Shown: positions 16,662 to 23,978 of the stretch, piece after piece
Layout: each line of letters begins with the position of its first letter
Position numbering within the stretch: the first letter of the stretch is position 1
Source: Streptomyces sp. CB02400
Lineage (GTDB): Bacteria > Actinomycetota > Actinomycetes > Streptomycetales > Streptomycetaceae
Assembly: GCF_001905725.1 (NCBI RefSeq)
Contig: NZ_LIWB01000024.1
Location: forward strand, 1 to 40,915
DNA length: 40,915 nt
Direction: 5' to 3'
Notes under the pieces: generated by a model
What the model saw: the letters and a program-made list of their open reading frames with translations, nothing else
Database searches by the model: none
What the model was told of the DNA's origin: nothing
Program-made: the position numbers and the translations under genes

Positions 16662-17633
16662 ATGGTGCGAATCGGATACACGATGATGACCGAGCAGGCC
16701 GGGCCCCGTGAGCTGGTCGACCATGTGGTGCGGGCCGAGGAGGCCGGCTTCGACTTCTCGGTGACCTCGGACCACTACTTCCCCTGGCTGGCGTCGCAGG
16801 GTCACGCGCCGTACGCCTGGAGCGTGCTGGGCGCCGCCGCGCAGGCCACCTCGCGCATCCCGCTGATGACGTACGTGACGTGTCCGACGCTGCGCTACCA
16901 CCCGGCGGTGGTGGCGCAGAAGGCGGCGACGGTGCAGCTGCTGTCCGAGGGCCGGTTCCGGCTGGGGCTCGGCTCCGGCGAGAACCTCAACGAGCACGTG
17001 GTGGGCGGCGGCTGGCCGTCCGTGGACGTGCGGCACGAGATGCTCGAGGAGGCGGTGGAGATCATCCGTGCCCTGTTCGAGGGCGGCCACGTGAACCACC
17101 GGGGCACCCACTTCGACGTCGAGTCGGCCAAGCTGTGGGACGTGCCGGACCAGCCGCCGCCGATCGGCATCGCGGTGTCCGGGAAGCGGTCCTGCGCCCT
17201 CGCGGGCCGGCTGGCCGACCTGGTGATCGCCACCGAGCCGAAAGCGGAGCTGCTCGACGACTTCGACCGGCACGGCGGGCAGGGCAAGCCGCGGGTGGGG
17301 CAGCTTCCGGTGTGCTACGACCCCGACCGGGACGCGGCCGTCGAACGCGCCCACGACCAGTTCCGCTGGTTCGGCAACGGCTGGAAGGTCAACTCGGAGC
17401 TGCCGCACCCGGACTCCTTCGCGTCGGCGACGCAGTTCGTCCGGCCCGACGACGTCGCCGGGTCGATTCCGTGCGGCAGCGACCCGGCGGACTTCGTCGA
17501 GGCCGTCCGCCCCTACGCCGAGGCGGGTTTCACCGAGATCGCCCTGGTGCAGATCGGCGGCGAGTCGCAGCCGGCGTACCTGGACTGGTCGGAGAAGACA
17601 CTGCTGCCGGCGCTGCGGGACGCCCTCGGCTGA
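16662..17633 (+). CDS. F420-dependent LLM-class oxidoreductase (TIGR03557-type)
   Basis: Cytosolic luciferase-like TIM-barrel enzyme of 323 residues, close in pattern to the F420-dependent subgroup related to glucose-6-phosphate dehydrogenase Fgd. Characteristic stretches are GYTMMTEQAGPRELVDH at the N-terminus, SDHYFPWL, GSGENLNEHVVGG and IPCGSDPADFVEA. It would transfer hydride between coenzyme F420 and an unknown substrate; actinobacteria make F420. ATG 16662 was chosen since the conserved MVRIGYT strand begins there; an upstream GTG at 16617 would add a non-conserved tail. The gene is divergent from the serine hydrolase. Confidence 0.9.
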   Translation: MVRIGYTMMTEQAGPRELVDHVVRAEEAGFDFSVTSDHYFPWLASQGHAPYAWSVLGAAAQATSRIPLMTYVTCPTLRYHPAVVAQKAATVQLLSEGRFRLGLGSGENLNEHVVGGGWPSVDVRHEMLEEAVEIIRALFEGGHVNHRGTHFDVESAKLWDVPDQPPPIGIAVSGKRSCALAGRLADLVIATEPKAELLDDFDRHGGQGKPRVGQLPVCYDPDRDAAVERAHDQFRWFGNGWKVNSELPHPDSFASATQFVRPDDVAGSIPCGSDPADFVEAVRPYAEAGFTEIALVQIGGESQPAYLDWSEKTLLPALRDALG

Positions 17634-17682
17634 TGCCCCCCCCGACGGCCCCGCACGGTCGGTGATTCACCCGTAGAGCTGA

Positions 17683-17706
17683 GCATCTTGCGTGGATGCG
17701 GGGTAC
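17683..17706 (+). promoter_or_regulatory. Candidate SigB/SigH-family promoter of the SsgA-like gene
   Basis: GCAT (17683-17686), a 14-nt spacer and GGGTAC (17701-17706) match the Streptomyces SigB/SigH-type consensus GNNT-N14-16-GGGTA(C/T). The -10 box lies 38 nt before the GTG start. The S. coelicolor ssgB gene is known to use a SigH promoter, which supports the reading. No experimental evidence is available here. Confidence 0.6.
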
Positions 17707-17744
17707 TAGAGGGCTCTACGTCGGTACTTCCCGGAGGCCCTTTC

Positions 17745-18170
17745 GTGAACTCGTTCGTGCACAAGACCCTGGTGGTGGAGCTCCAGGCGGGCGACACGGA
17801 CCGCTTTCCCGTGCTCGCCCACCTGAGCTACGACCCGTCCGACCCGTTCGCCGTCACCATCGTCTTCAGCCACGACGGCCGGGTCCTCGCCCGCTGGCAG
17901 CTCGACCGGGAGATGGTCACCGAGGGTCTCACCCGCCCGGTCGGCATCGGGGACGTACGGCTGCGGCCGGAGTCCCGGGGTGTGGGGCGGGAGCTGCGGA
18001 TGGAGTTCCTCGGCGAGGCCCACGCCGACGGCGGCCGGCACCACGCGGTGGTGTTCGCGTGGGCCGAGACCGTCGGCGAGTTCCTGCACGAGACCCGGCT
18101 GCTGGTGCCGCCGGGGTGCGAGGAGGTCCGCGTGGACGACTTCCTCGCGGACGTCCTCACCGGGAACTGA
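17745..18170 (+). CDS. SsgA-like protein (SALP), sporulation/cell-division regulator
   Basis: Small protein of 141 residues of the SsgA/SsgB family, which is found only in morphologically complex actinobacteria and controls septum placement and spore-wall processes. Recognisable features are the N-terminal strand pattern, LSYDPSDPFAVTIVF, the RE...TEGLTRPVGIGDVRLRP stretch and the C-terminal FLHETRLLVPPG. Length is normal for the family. Which of the paralogues this is cannot be said. The GTG at 17745 has a perfect GGAGG seven nt upstream. A SigB/SigH-type promoter candidate precedes it. The 3' end overlaps the convergent DUF6328 gene by 14 nt. Confidence 0.92.
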   Translation: MNSFVHKTLVVELQAGDTDRFPVLAHLSYDPSDPFAVTIVFSHDGRVLARWQLDREMVTEGLTRPVGIGDVRLRPESRGVGRELRMEFLGEAHADGGRHHAVVFAWAETVGEFLHETRLLVPPGCEEVRVDDFLADVLTGN

Positions 18171-18672
18171 ACCCCTGGCGCGCGGTGTGACGGTACCGGG
18201 CCCACATCGGCAGGCCGAACCAGCACAGCAGGTACCAGGCCACCACTCCGGCCACCAGATACGGGACGAAGTCGTCGTGGGTGGCCACGCGCAGGATGAG
18301 CAGCAGGGAGCAGCTGGTGGTGGCCAGCAGCAGCAGCAGGCCGAGCAGGGTGAGCCGGGAGGCCCACTGCACGGCCTGTGCCTTGATGCGCCGTCCGGAG
18401 ACGAGCCGGTGCAGGGACACCGGGCCGATGAGGGCGCCGGTGGCGCAGGCGCCCAGCACCACGGTCACGATGTAGATCGTCTCGTCCGTGTCGGACAGCT
18501 TGGCGTAGGTCGGGGTGAACACGACGGTCAGCAGGAAGCCGAAGAGGATCTGCACCCCCATCTGGGCGACGCGGACCTCCTGGATGAGTTCCGTCCACAT
18601 CCGGTCCGCTCTCTCGTCCTGCGTCTCGTTGCGTCCCCGGCGCCTGTCCTCGCCCCGATCCGTGTCCTGCAC
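18157..18672 (-). CDS. DUF6328 family membrane protein
   Basis: Protein of 171 residues with a charged N-terminus of about 30 residues (rich in D, R and E) followed by four hydrophobic segments: about 38-58, 67-87, 105-127 and 133-153. The segment spacing and the stretch ELIQEVRVAQMGVQILFGFLL are typical of DUF6328 proteins of high-GC actinobacteria, whose function is unknown. The start is GTG 18672 with GGGGAGG four nt upstream. The gene lies divergent from a small orphan gene and convergent with the SsgA-like gene. Confidence 0.85.
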   Translation of the reverse strand: MQDTDRGEDRRRGRNETQDERADRMWTELIQEVRVAQMGVQILFGFLLTVVFTPTYAKLSDTDETIYIVTVVLGACATGALIGPVSLHRLVSGRRIKAQAVQWASRLTLLGLLLLLATTSCSLLLILRVATHDDFVPYLVAGVVAWYLLCWFGLPMWARYRHTARQGFSSR

Positions 18673-18810
18673 AGTGCCTCCCCTTTCCGTGGGTCTCCCT
18701 CTCCGGATGCCCCGAAAGCCGCCGTTCTCCCTGGCCGGTCGCCGGTTTGGGGGTGCGGGGCACGGTTACACGGACGGCGATGACACCGAGGCCAGGAGGT
18801 CGTGGGACGC

Positions 18811-19152
18811 ATGTCGGACACCCAGCTCACCGTGACGTTCAGCGGCGGGGACGTCGACGACGCCCGGACGGTCGTCCGGGTCCTGGAGGGCGCGTTCGGG
18901 GACGCGGACCAGCGTCCCTCCGCGGAGCACGCGACGGTCCGCGTGGCGACGTTCACCGGGGAGAGGCGGGAGGCGGCGGCCGGGGACGCGGACGCGGGGC
19001 CGTTGTCGGCGCCGGTGACCGTCACCGTGCAGGGCACCCCGGAGGCGGTGCGGCGGGCGAGCGACACCCTCACGCGGTCCTTCACGGCGCGTGACGAGGG
19101 TGCCGCCTCCGGCGACCAGGAGCAGGAGAGGCAGCTGCTCCTGGAGCCGTGA
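18811..19152 (+). CDS. Small hypothetical protein
   Basis: A reading frame of 113 residues with normal high-GC codon bias; I do not recognise the family. It begins MSDTQLTVTFSGG and contains a GTPEAVRRASDTLTR segment that could be a helix of a small alpha/beta domain, followed by an acidic, Gln/Glu-rich C-terminus. No membrane helix or cysteine is present. AGGAGG lies 11 nt upstream of ATG 18811; the alternative GTG 18802 sits too close to it. The gene is convergent with the following aldo/keto reductase (12 nt between stops). Confidence 0.7.
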   Translation: MSDTQLTVTFSGGDVDDARTVVRVLEGAFGDADQRPSAEHATVRVATFTGERREAAAGDADAGPLSAPVTVTVQGTPEAVRRASDTLTRSFTARDEGAASGDQEQERQLLLEP

Positions 19153-19164
19153 CGTCCGTGGCCG

Positions 19165-20148
19165 CTACCAGCGGCCCTCCACCTGGTCCTTGATGCGCCG
19201 GTCGTAGAGGTCCCGGATCGCCGTGAGCGTCGCCTCGGGCAGCTCCGGGAGCCGGGCGGCGGCCGCGTTGGCGCGGGCCTGCTCGGGCGAGCGGGCGCCG
19301 GGGATGACGGTGGTGACGCCGGGCTGCTGGATGATCCAGCGCAGGGCGAGCTGGGCCGGCGTGTACCCCTCGGGGGCGAGCGCGGCGAACTCGGCGGCGG
19401 CCTCGACGCCGGTCGCGTAGTCGACGCCGGAGAAGGTCTCGCCCTGGTCGAATGCCTCGCCGTGCCGGTTGTAGGTGCGGTGGTCGTTCTCGGCGAAGAC
19501 GGTGTCCCGGGTGTACTTGCCGGACAGCAGTCCGGAGGCGAGCGGGACGCGGGCGATGATGCCGACGCCCGCCTCGCGGGCGGCCGGGAGGACCTCGCGC
19601 AGCGGCTTCATGCGGAACGGGTTGAGGATGATCTGCACGCTCGCCACGTTCGGCCGGGCGATCGCGGTGAGCGCCTCCGCGCAGGTCTCCACGCTGACGC
19701 CGTAGGCGGCGATCCGCTCCTCCTCCACCAGGGTGTCGAGGGCGTCGAAGACCTCGTCGGTGGAGTAGACGGGGGTGGGCGGGCAGTGCAGCTGCACCAG
19801 GTCGACGCGGTCGACGCCCAGGTTGCGCCGCGAGCGGTCGTTCCAGGCGCGGAAGTTGTCCAGGACGTAGTTCCCGGGGATCTGGTCGACCCTGCGGCCC
19901 ATCTTGGTGGCGACCAGTACGTGCAGATCGGGCCGCCCGCTGAGGAACGACGCGATGGTCTGCTCGCTGCGTCCGTCGCCGTACACGTCGGCGGTGTCGA
20001 AGAAGGTGACGCCGGACTCGGCGGCGGTCTCCAGCACCGCGAGGGCTTCCTTGTCGTCGACGTCGCCCCAGTCCGCCCCGAGTTGCCATGTGCCGAGACC
20101 GATCACGGAGGCGTGCTGCTGCGATCTGTCGAATGTGCGCTCGTCCAT
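19165..20148 (-). CDS. Aldo/keto reductase
   Basis: Cytosolic NADPH-dependent TIM-barrel oxidoreductase of 327 residues. The catalytic tetrad is complete: D51 and Y56 in FFDTADVYGDG, K82 in ATKMG and H121 in QLHCPP. The C-terminal cofactor loop VIPGARSPEQARAN is also typical. Substrate is unknown; members of this branch act on aldehydes and sugars. The start at 20148 places the conserved N-terminal strand (SVIGLGTWQLG) correctly. It stands alone between a convergent orphan and the co-directional RNase H gene. Confidence 0.92.
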   Translation of the reverse strand: MDERTFDRSQQHASVIGLGTWQLGADWGDVDDKEALAVLETAAESGVTFFDTADVYGDGRSEQTIASFLSGRPDLHVLVATKMGRRVDQIPGNYVLDNFRAWNDRSRRNLGVDRVDLVQLHCPPTPVYSTDEVFDALDTLVEEERIAAYGVSVETCAEALTAIARPNVASVQIILNPFRMKPLREVLPAAREAGVGIIARVPLASGLLSGKYTRDTVFAENDHRTYNRHGEAFDQGETFSGVDYATGVEAAAEFAALAPEGYTPAQLALRWIIQQPGVTTVIPGARSPEQARANAAAARLPELPEATLTAIRDLYDRRIKDQVEGRW

Positions 20149-20214
20149 GGGGTCAGTCTGTCATCCGTGCCGCCCGGCCGGCGGGCGGCTCCGCCGTCGT
20201 CGTCGTGCGCCCGC

Positions 20215-20913
20215 TCAGACGCTCTGGGCCGTCGTCCGGCACTCGGGGTGGCCCCAGCCCTTGCCGTTCTTGGCGATGGGCTCGCCGGCCGCGTAGGACC
20301 GTCCGCACGGGCAGCGGCCCGGGAACTTCGCCTTGATCGTGCGGGACGAGGAGCCGCCGCGCTGCCGGGGCGTCCTCGCCCCGCCGGACCCGCGCCCGGC
20401 CGCGCCGCCCGCCGGGCGGTCCGGAGCGGCCGGCGGCTCGGGCGAGCCCAGCTCGCTGCCGGCGTCCTCCTGGGCGGTGGCCGCCTGGCTGGCCGCGCGG
20501 TCGGCGAAGTCGTTGAGCCGGTCGCCGTCGACCTGGTGGGCGGGGACGTAGCGGAACTCGACCGAGCGGTCCTGGAGGAGTTCGTCGATGCGGACGACGA
20601 GTTCCTGGTTGGCGACCGGTTTGCCGGCAGCGGTGCGCCAGCCGTTGCGCTTCCAGCCGGGGAGCCAGGTGGTGACGGCCTTCATGGCGTACTGCGAGTC
20701 CATCCGGACCTCGAGCGGTACGGCGGGGTCGGTCGCCGCCAGCAGCCGCTCCAGCGCCGTGAGTTCGGCGATGTTGTTGGTGGCCCTGCCGAGCGCTCCC
20801 GCCTCCCAGCGGACCGGCGTCTCGGACCGGTCGGCGACCACCCAGGCCCAGCCGGCGGGCCCCGGGTTCCCCTTCGAAGCCCCGTCGCACGCGGCCACAA
20901 CTCGTTCACGCAT
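20215..20913 (-). CDS. rnhA: Ribonuclease HI with C-terminal zinc-binding extension
   Basis: Protein of 232 residues. Residues 1-150 are type I RNase H with the acidic catalytic set D10 (in CDGASKGN), E50 (in NNIAELTAL), D72 (in MDSQY) and D135 (in NDFADRAA), plus H126. A low-complexity Ala/Gly/Pro linker (about 150-190) leads to a small C-terminal domain containing FPGRCPCGRSYAAGEPI and GHPEC, that is a C-x-C...H-x-x-C set which probably binds zinc. The enzyme would cleave RNA in RNA-DNA hybrids. The start at 20913 (MRERVV) fits the conserved first strand; ATG 20925 is an alternative four codons upstream. Confidence 0.88.
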   Translation of the reverse strand: MRERVVAACDGASKGNPGPAGWAWVVADRSETPVRWEAGALGRATNNIAELTALERLLAATDPAVPLEVRMDSQYAMKAVTTWLPGWKRNGWRTAAGKPVANQELVVRIDELLQDRSVEFRYVPAHQVDGDRLNDFADRAASQAATAQEDAGSELGSPEPPAAPDRPAGGAAGRGSGGARTPRQRGGSSSRTIKAKFPGRCPCGRSYAAGEPIAKNGKGWGHPECRTTAQSV

Positions 20914-20925
20914 GCGCCCGATCAT

Positions 20926-21351
20926 GCCATGTCCGGCCGGACCGGCCGGGCCCGCCCGGGGTGGTGACGCCGGTCACCGGGAGGGCGCCGTCCTGCGGGC
21001 CGCCGGCCGTCGCGTCGGCCCGGCGCGGGGCGCCTCCGGGCGGTACGGCCGTGGCTTCGGTCCCTTCCGGACGGGGGCCGGTCCGTCTCCTCGCGCCGGG
21101 CGGGAACCGCCGTACGCGCAAGCCGTGGACCGTGCCCGCGGCGCCGGCCGCCGCACCGCCCGGCGCGTGCACGGGCCCGTCGTCCGGGTGCGCCGGGTGA
21201 CCGTGCCGTACGGGGATCGGGCCGCCGCCTCCGGCGGGCCCGGCGGGGCCCGGTGCACCTGGGCGCGGTACCTGCCGTGCGACGGCCCACGAGCGTGCCC
21301 GACCGGGGACGGCGGGGCCCCGTGGCGGCCCCGCCGTCGGTCCGGGCCGCC
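20926..21351. other. Intergenic region without a supported gene
   Basis: About 426 bp between the rnhA start and the VOC gene end. Several overlapping frames are open on both strands, but all are low-complexity Arg/Pro/Ala/Gly products with no family resemblance and no ribosome-binding site. The only clear element is the strong hairpin at 21308-21338. A weaker palindrome GGTGAC-N4-GTCACC occurs at 20963-20978, about 40 nt upstream of rnhA. Confidence 0.5.
21308..21338 (-). terminator. Strong terminator hairpin after VOC gene
   Basis: Perfect 12-bp inverted repeat, GACGGCGGGGCC and GGCCCCGCCGTC, with a 7-nt loop. It lies 14 nt downstream of the VOC gene stop on the minus strand. It is entirely GC apart from the arm ends, as expected for a Streptomyces terminator. 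Confidence 0.7.
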
Positions 21352-21834
21352 TCACTCGCCCGCGTACGCCTTCTCCAGGGCGGCGATGTCGAGCTTGCCC
21401 ATCGACATCATGGACTTCATGGCGCGGTCCGCCTTCTGCCGGTCCGGATCGCTGATCATCTCGGTCAGCCGCACCGCGTTGACCTGCCAGGAGACGCCGA
21501 ACCGGTCCTTGAGCCAGCCGCAGGGACCGTGTTCGCCGCCGCCCTCGACGAGCTTCTCCCAGTAGTGGTCGATCTCCGCCTGGTCCGCGCAGTCGAGCTG
21601 GAAGGAGATCGCCTCGTTGAACTTGAACTCGGGCCCGCCGTTGAGCGCGACGAACTTCTGGCCGTTGGCCGTGAACTCGACGGTGAGCACGGAGCCCTCG
21701 GCGCCGGGCGTGGCGCCGGTGTTCCGGACGATGTCGCCGAGGCTCGAGTCCTTGAAGACCGAGACGTAGAAGTTCGCGGCCTCCTCGGCCTGGCCGTCGT
21801 ACCAGAGGCAGGTGGTGAATCCGTCGGTGGTCAT
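21352..21834 (-). CDS. VOC family protein (PhnB-like, PF06983 type)
   Basis: Protein of 160 residues of the vicinal-oxygen-chelate superfamily, PhnB/'3-demethylubiquinone-9 3-methyltransferase' subgroup, for which no true methyltransferase activity is established. It begins TTCLWYDGQAEEAANFYVS, has the typical NGGPEFKFNEAISF and ends in SMMSMGKLDIAALEKAY, the family's C-terminal helix. ATG 21834 is chosen because GGGAGG is well spaced and the conserved strand follows; longer in-frame starts add a random tail. The gene is divergent from clpP3. Confidence 0.9.
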   Translation of the reverse strand: MTTDGFTTCLWYDGQAEEAANFYVSVFKDSSLGDIVRNTGATPGAEGSVLTVEFTANGQKFVALNGGPEFKFNEAISFQLDCADQAEIDHYWEKLVEGGGEHGPCGWLKDRFGVSWQVNAVRLTEMISDPDRQKADRAMKSMMSMGKLDIAALEKAYAGE

Positions 21835-21940
21835 GAGTACCTCCCGGGCGTGGAACACGGTCATGGGTGGTGACCCGGCCCTGCCCCGGAACTCATCGGT
21901 GCGGCCCCGGAACAGTCCGGACGGCGGCACGGACGAGCGC

Positions 21941-21970
21941 TCTGCCCGTGGCGAATCTGCCACGGGCAGA
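21941..21970. promoter_or_regulatory. Probable PopR-binding site upstream of clpP3
   Basis: A perfect 12-bp inverted repeat TCTGCCCGTGGC / GCCACGGGCAGA separated by 6 nt. Within it are two direct copies of a 15-bp unit: TCTGCC-CGT-GGCGAA at 21941-21955 and TCTGCC-ACG-GGCAGA at 21956-21970. From memory, the site described for PopR, the activator of clpP3 clpP4 in S. lividans, is TCTGCC-N3-GGCAGA, which the right-hand copy matches exactly. The element lies 85 nt before the clpP3 start. Confidence 0.75.
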
Positions 21971-22055
21971 GATTTCCCCGCGGGCCCGGCGGGCCGGTCG
22001 AGAGTGGGGGCACGCGGTCGTCCCGGCCGCGTTCCAGCGACCTTCAGGAGCGCCG

Positions 22056-22712
22056 ATGTCTCCGTTCACCGCCGGCCCGTGGCCGGTCCCGCTGCCCCGG
22101 GCCGAGGAGGGCGACACCCCGCCGACCCGGTTCGACGACCATCTCGCCTCCCAGCTCCTCGCGCAGCGCATCGTGCTGCTCGGCACGCAGGTCGACGAGG
22201 TGTCCGCCAACCGCGTGTGCGCGCAGTTGCTGGTCCTGTCCGCCGAGGACCCGCGCACCGACATCAGCCTGTACATCAACAGCCCCGGCGGCTCGGTCCA
22301 CGCGGGCCTGGCCATCTACGACACGATGCGGCTGATCCCCAACGACGTCTCGACCCTGGCCATGGGCTTCGCGGCCAGCATGGGCCAGTTCCTGCTCTGT
22401 GTCGGCACGCCCGGCAAGCGCTACGCCCTGCCGAACGCGCGCGTCATGATGCACCAACCGTCGGGCGGCATCGGGGGCACCACCGCCGACATCGAGATCC
22501 AGGCGGAGAGCCTGGAGTTCACCAAGCGGACCATCGAGCGGATCACCGCCGAGCACACCGGCCAGACCCCGGAGACCATCTCCCGGGACGGCGACCGGGA
22601 CCGCTGGTTCACCGCCGAGCAGGCCAGGGAGTACGGGATGGTCGACCGGGTGGTGGAGTCGCTGGACGACGTCCGTCCGGCCGCCGCCCGGCCCAGGATG
22701 GGGCTGCGGTGA
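22056..22712 (+). CDS. clpP3: ATP-dependent Clp protease proteolytic subunit ClpP3
   Basis: ClpP serine peptidase of 218 residues. The triad is intact: S108 in GFAASMGQ, H133 in MMHQPSGG and D182 in DGDRDRW. The strand/loop INSPGGSVHAGLAIYDTM and the C-terminal EYGMVDRVVES are typical. It has a longer N-terminal segment than E. coli ClpP, probably a processed propeptide. With Clp ATPases it would degrade regulatory and misfolded proteins. ATG 22056 has AGGAG five nt upstream. It overlaps clpP4 by one base (TGATG). Naming rests on the linkage with popR and the PopR site, matching the S. lividans/S. coelicolor clpP3-clpP4 locus rather than the housekeeping clpP1-clpP2 pair. Confidence 0.92.
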   Translation: MSPFTAGPWPVPLPRAEEGDTPPTRFDDHLASQLLAQRIVLLGTQVDEVSANRVCAQLLVLSAEDPRTDISLYINSPGGSVHAGLAIYDTMRLIPNDVSTLAMGFAASMGQFLLCVGTPGKRYALPNARVMMHQPSGGIGGTTADIEIQAESLEFTKRTIERITAEHTGQTPETISRDGDRDRWFTAEQAREYGMVDRVVESLDDVRPAAARPRMGLR

Positions 22713-23314
22713 TGGGGTCGTACACGATTCCGAACGTCGTCGAGCGCACCCCGCAGGGCGAGCGGTCCTACGACGTGTTCAGCCGGCTGCTGGCCGAGCG
22801 GATCATCTTCCTGGGGACGGAGATCGACGACGGGGTCGCCAACGTCGTCATCGCGCAGCTCCTCCATCTGGAGTCGTCGGCCCCGGAGAGCGAGATCGCG
22901 GTCTACATCAACTCCCCCGGCGGCTCGTTCACCTCGCTGATGGCGATCTACGACACGATGACGTTCGTCCAGGCGCCGATCTCGACGTTCTGCGTCGGGC
23001 AGGCGGCGTCCACGGCGGCCGTGCTGCTGGCCGGCGGGGACCCGGGGCGGCGGTTCGTGCTGGAGCACGCGCGGGTGCTGCTCGGGCAGCCCGCCACCGG
23101 CGGGACGCGCGGCACGGCGTCCGACCTGTCGCTGCGGGCCAAGGAGATGGTGCGGATCCGCTCCCAGGTGGAGGAGGTGCTGTCCCGGCACACGCACCAC
23201 GACGTGGCGACCCTGCGGGCCGACATGGACCGCGACAAGGTGTTCACCGCCGAGGAGGCCGTGGCGTACGGCCTGGCCGACGAGGTGCTGGCCCGGCGCC
23301 TCGTGGGGGTGTGA
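22712..23314 (+). CDS. clpP4: ClpP4 subunit with glycine at the catalytic histidine position
   Basis: ClpP-family subunit of 200 residues, translationally coupled to clpP3 (TGATG). The nucleophile S100 is present in GQAASTAAVL and the aspartate region DMDRDKVF is kept (D175). The His position, normally in HQP, reads LLGQPATGG, so residue 125 is glycine. The subunit should be unable to complete a classical Ser-His-Asp triad and may be a structural or regulatory ring in a ClpP3-ClpP4 heterocomplex, like the inactive ClpR of cyanobacteria. The codons there (CTG CTC GGG CAG CCC) are clear and in frame, with no sign of a frameshift. Confidence 0.92.
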   Translation: MGSYTIPNVVERTPQGERSYDVFSRLLAERIIFLGTEIDDGVANVVIAQLLHLESSAPESEIAVYINSPGGSFTSLMAIYDTMTFVQAPISTFCVGQAASTAAVLLAGGDPGRRFVLEHARVLLGQPATGGTRGTASDLSLRAKEMVRIRSQVEEVLSRHTHHDVATLRADMDRDKVFTAEEAVAYGLADEVLARRLVGV

Positions 23315-23329
23315 GGCGCCGGGCGCGGG

Positions 23330-23734
23330 TCAGGCGGCCAGGCAGAGTCCGTTGTGCGCGGAGCCGGACACTCCCCGGGTCGTGGTGAGGGCCCGCCGGC
23401 CGGTGACGCGGACCAGTTCTCCGTGGGCCCGGGTCAGCAGGTCGCCGAGGCCGAGGCCGAGCGCCTGGGCGGCGGCCGCGAGGACCTCCGAGGAGGCCTC
23501 CTTGCGGCCCCGCTCCACCTCCGAGAGATAGGGCATGGAGATCCGGGCCGCGTCGGCGACGTCCTTCAGCGTCCGTTCCTGGGCGAGCCGCTCGCTGCGG
23601 AGCACGTCCCCGACGAGGTCGCGCAGCAGCGGTTCCCTGGGCGCGGGAGCCGCCGGGTCCGGCGGCGGGCCGGGGCGCAGGGGGATGACACGGGCACGGT
23701 CCGGCGCTGGGCCGGTCACCTCTTGATTGGTCAC
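23330..23734 (-). CDS. popR: PopR-type XRE family transcriptional activator of clpP3 clpP4
   Basis: Protein of 134 residues with a central XRE/Cro helix-turn-helix (about 53-85, including RTLKDVADAARISMPYLSEVERG). The N-terminus is Pro-rich and the protein ends in CLAA. The C-terminal Ala-Ala is the degradation signal by which PopR and ClgR of Streptomyces are turned over by ClpP1/P2. Position (convergent with clpP4, 15 nt between stops) and the TCTGCC palindrome upstream of clpP3 support the name. The annotated GTG 23734 directly abuts an AGGAGG, an unusually short spacing, so the exact start is uncertain. Confidence 0.88.
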   Translation of the reverse strand: MTNQEVTGPAPDRARVIPLRPGPPPDPAAPAPREPLLRDLVGDVLRSERLAQERTLKDVADAARISMPYLSEVERGRKEASSEVLAAAAQALGLGLGDLLTRAHGELVRVTGRRALTTTRGVSGSAHNGLCLAA

Positions 23735-23905
23735 CTCCTCAGCCTAGGAATTCCGGCCCCGAGGGGAAGGGACCGGCATTCCGCCCTGAGTGAAGGCGCT
23801 CCGGGGCGCGGCCCGGAGCGCCGTACGGGCCGCGCCCCCGTACCATCGGACGTACGAGTGACGACCGGTGCGCACCGCGGTTCCGATCCTCCCGGAACTT
23901 GGTGG

Positions 23906-23930
23906 GCATGGGTCCGTGCGACCTGGGTAC
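23906..23930 (+). promoter_or_regulatory. Candidate SigB-family promoter of the sigma factor gene
   Basis: GCAT (23906-23909), a 15-nt spacer and GGGTAC (23925-23930), located 49 nt before the ATG of the SigB/F/G-type sigma gene. It fits the Streptomyces SigB-family consensus, and autoregulation is usual for this family. It lies in the divergent popR-sigma intergenic region. Confidence 0.6.
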
Positions 23931-23978
23931 TCGCAGGTCTCAGGCACATGTCAGCCGTGACGTTCGTGGGGAGAGGTA

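Noticed and set aside
20963..20978. GGTGAC-N4-GTCACC palindrome upstream of rnhA
   Set aside because: Short and GC-rich; chance occurrence is likely in this genome.
20961..21258. Small open frames between rnhA and the VOC gene
   Set aside because: Pro/Arg/Ala-rich products, overlapping in several frames, with no start signal.
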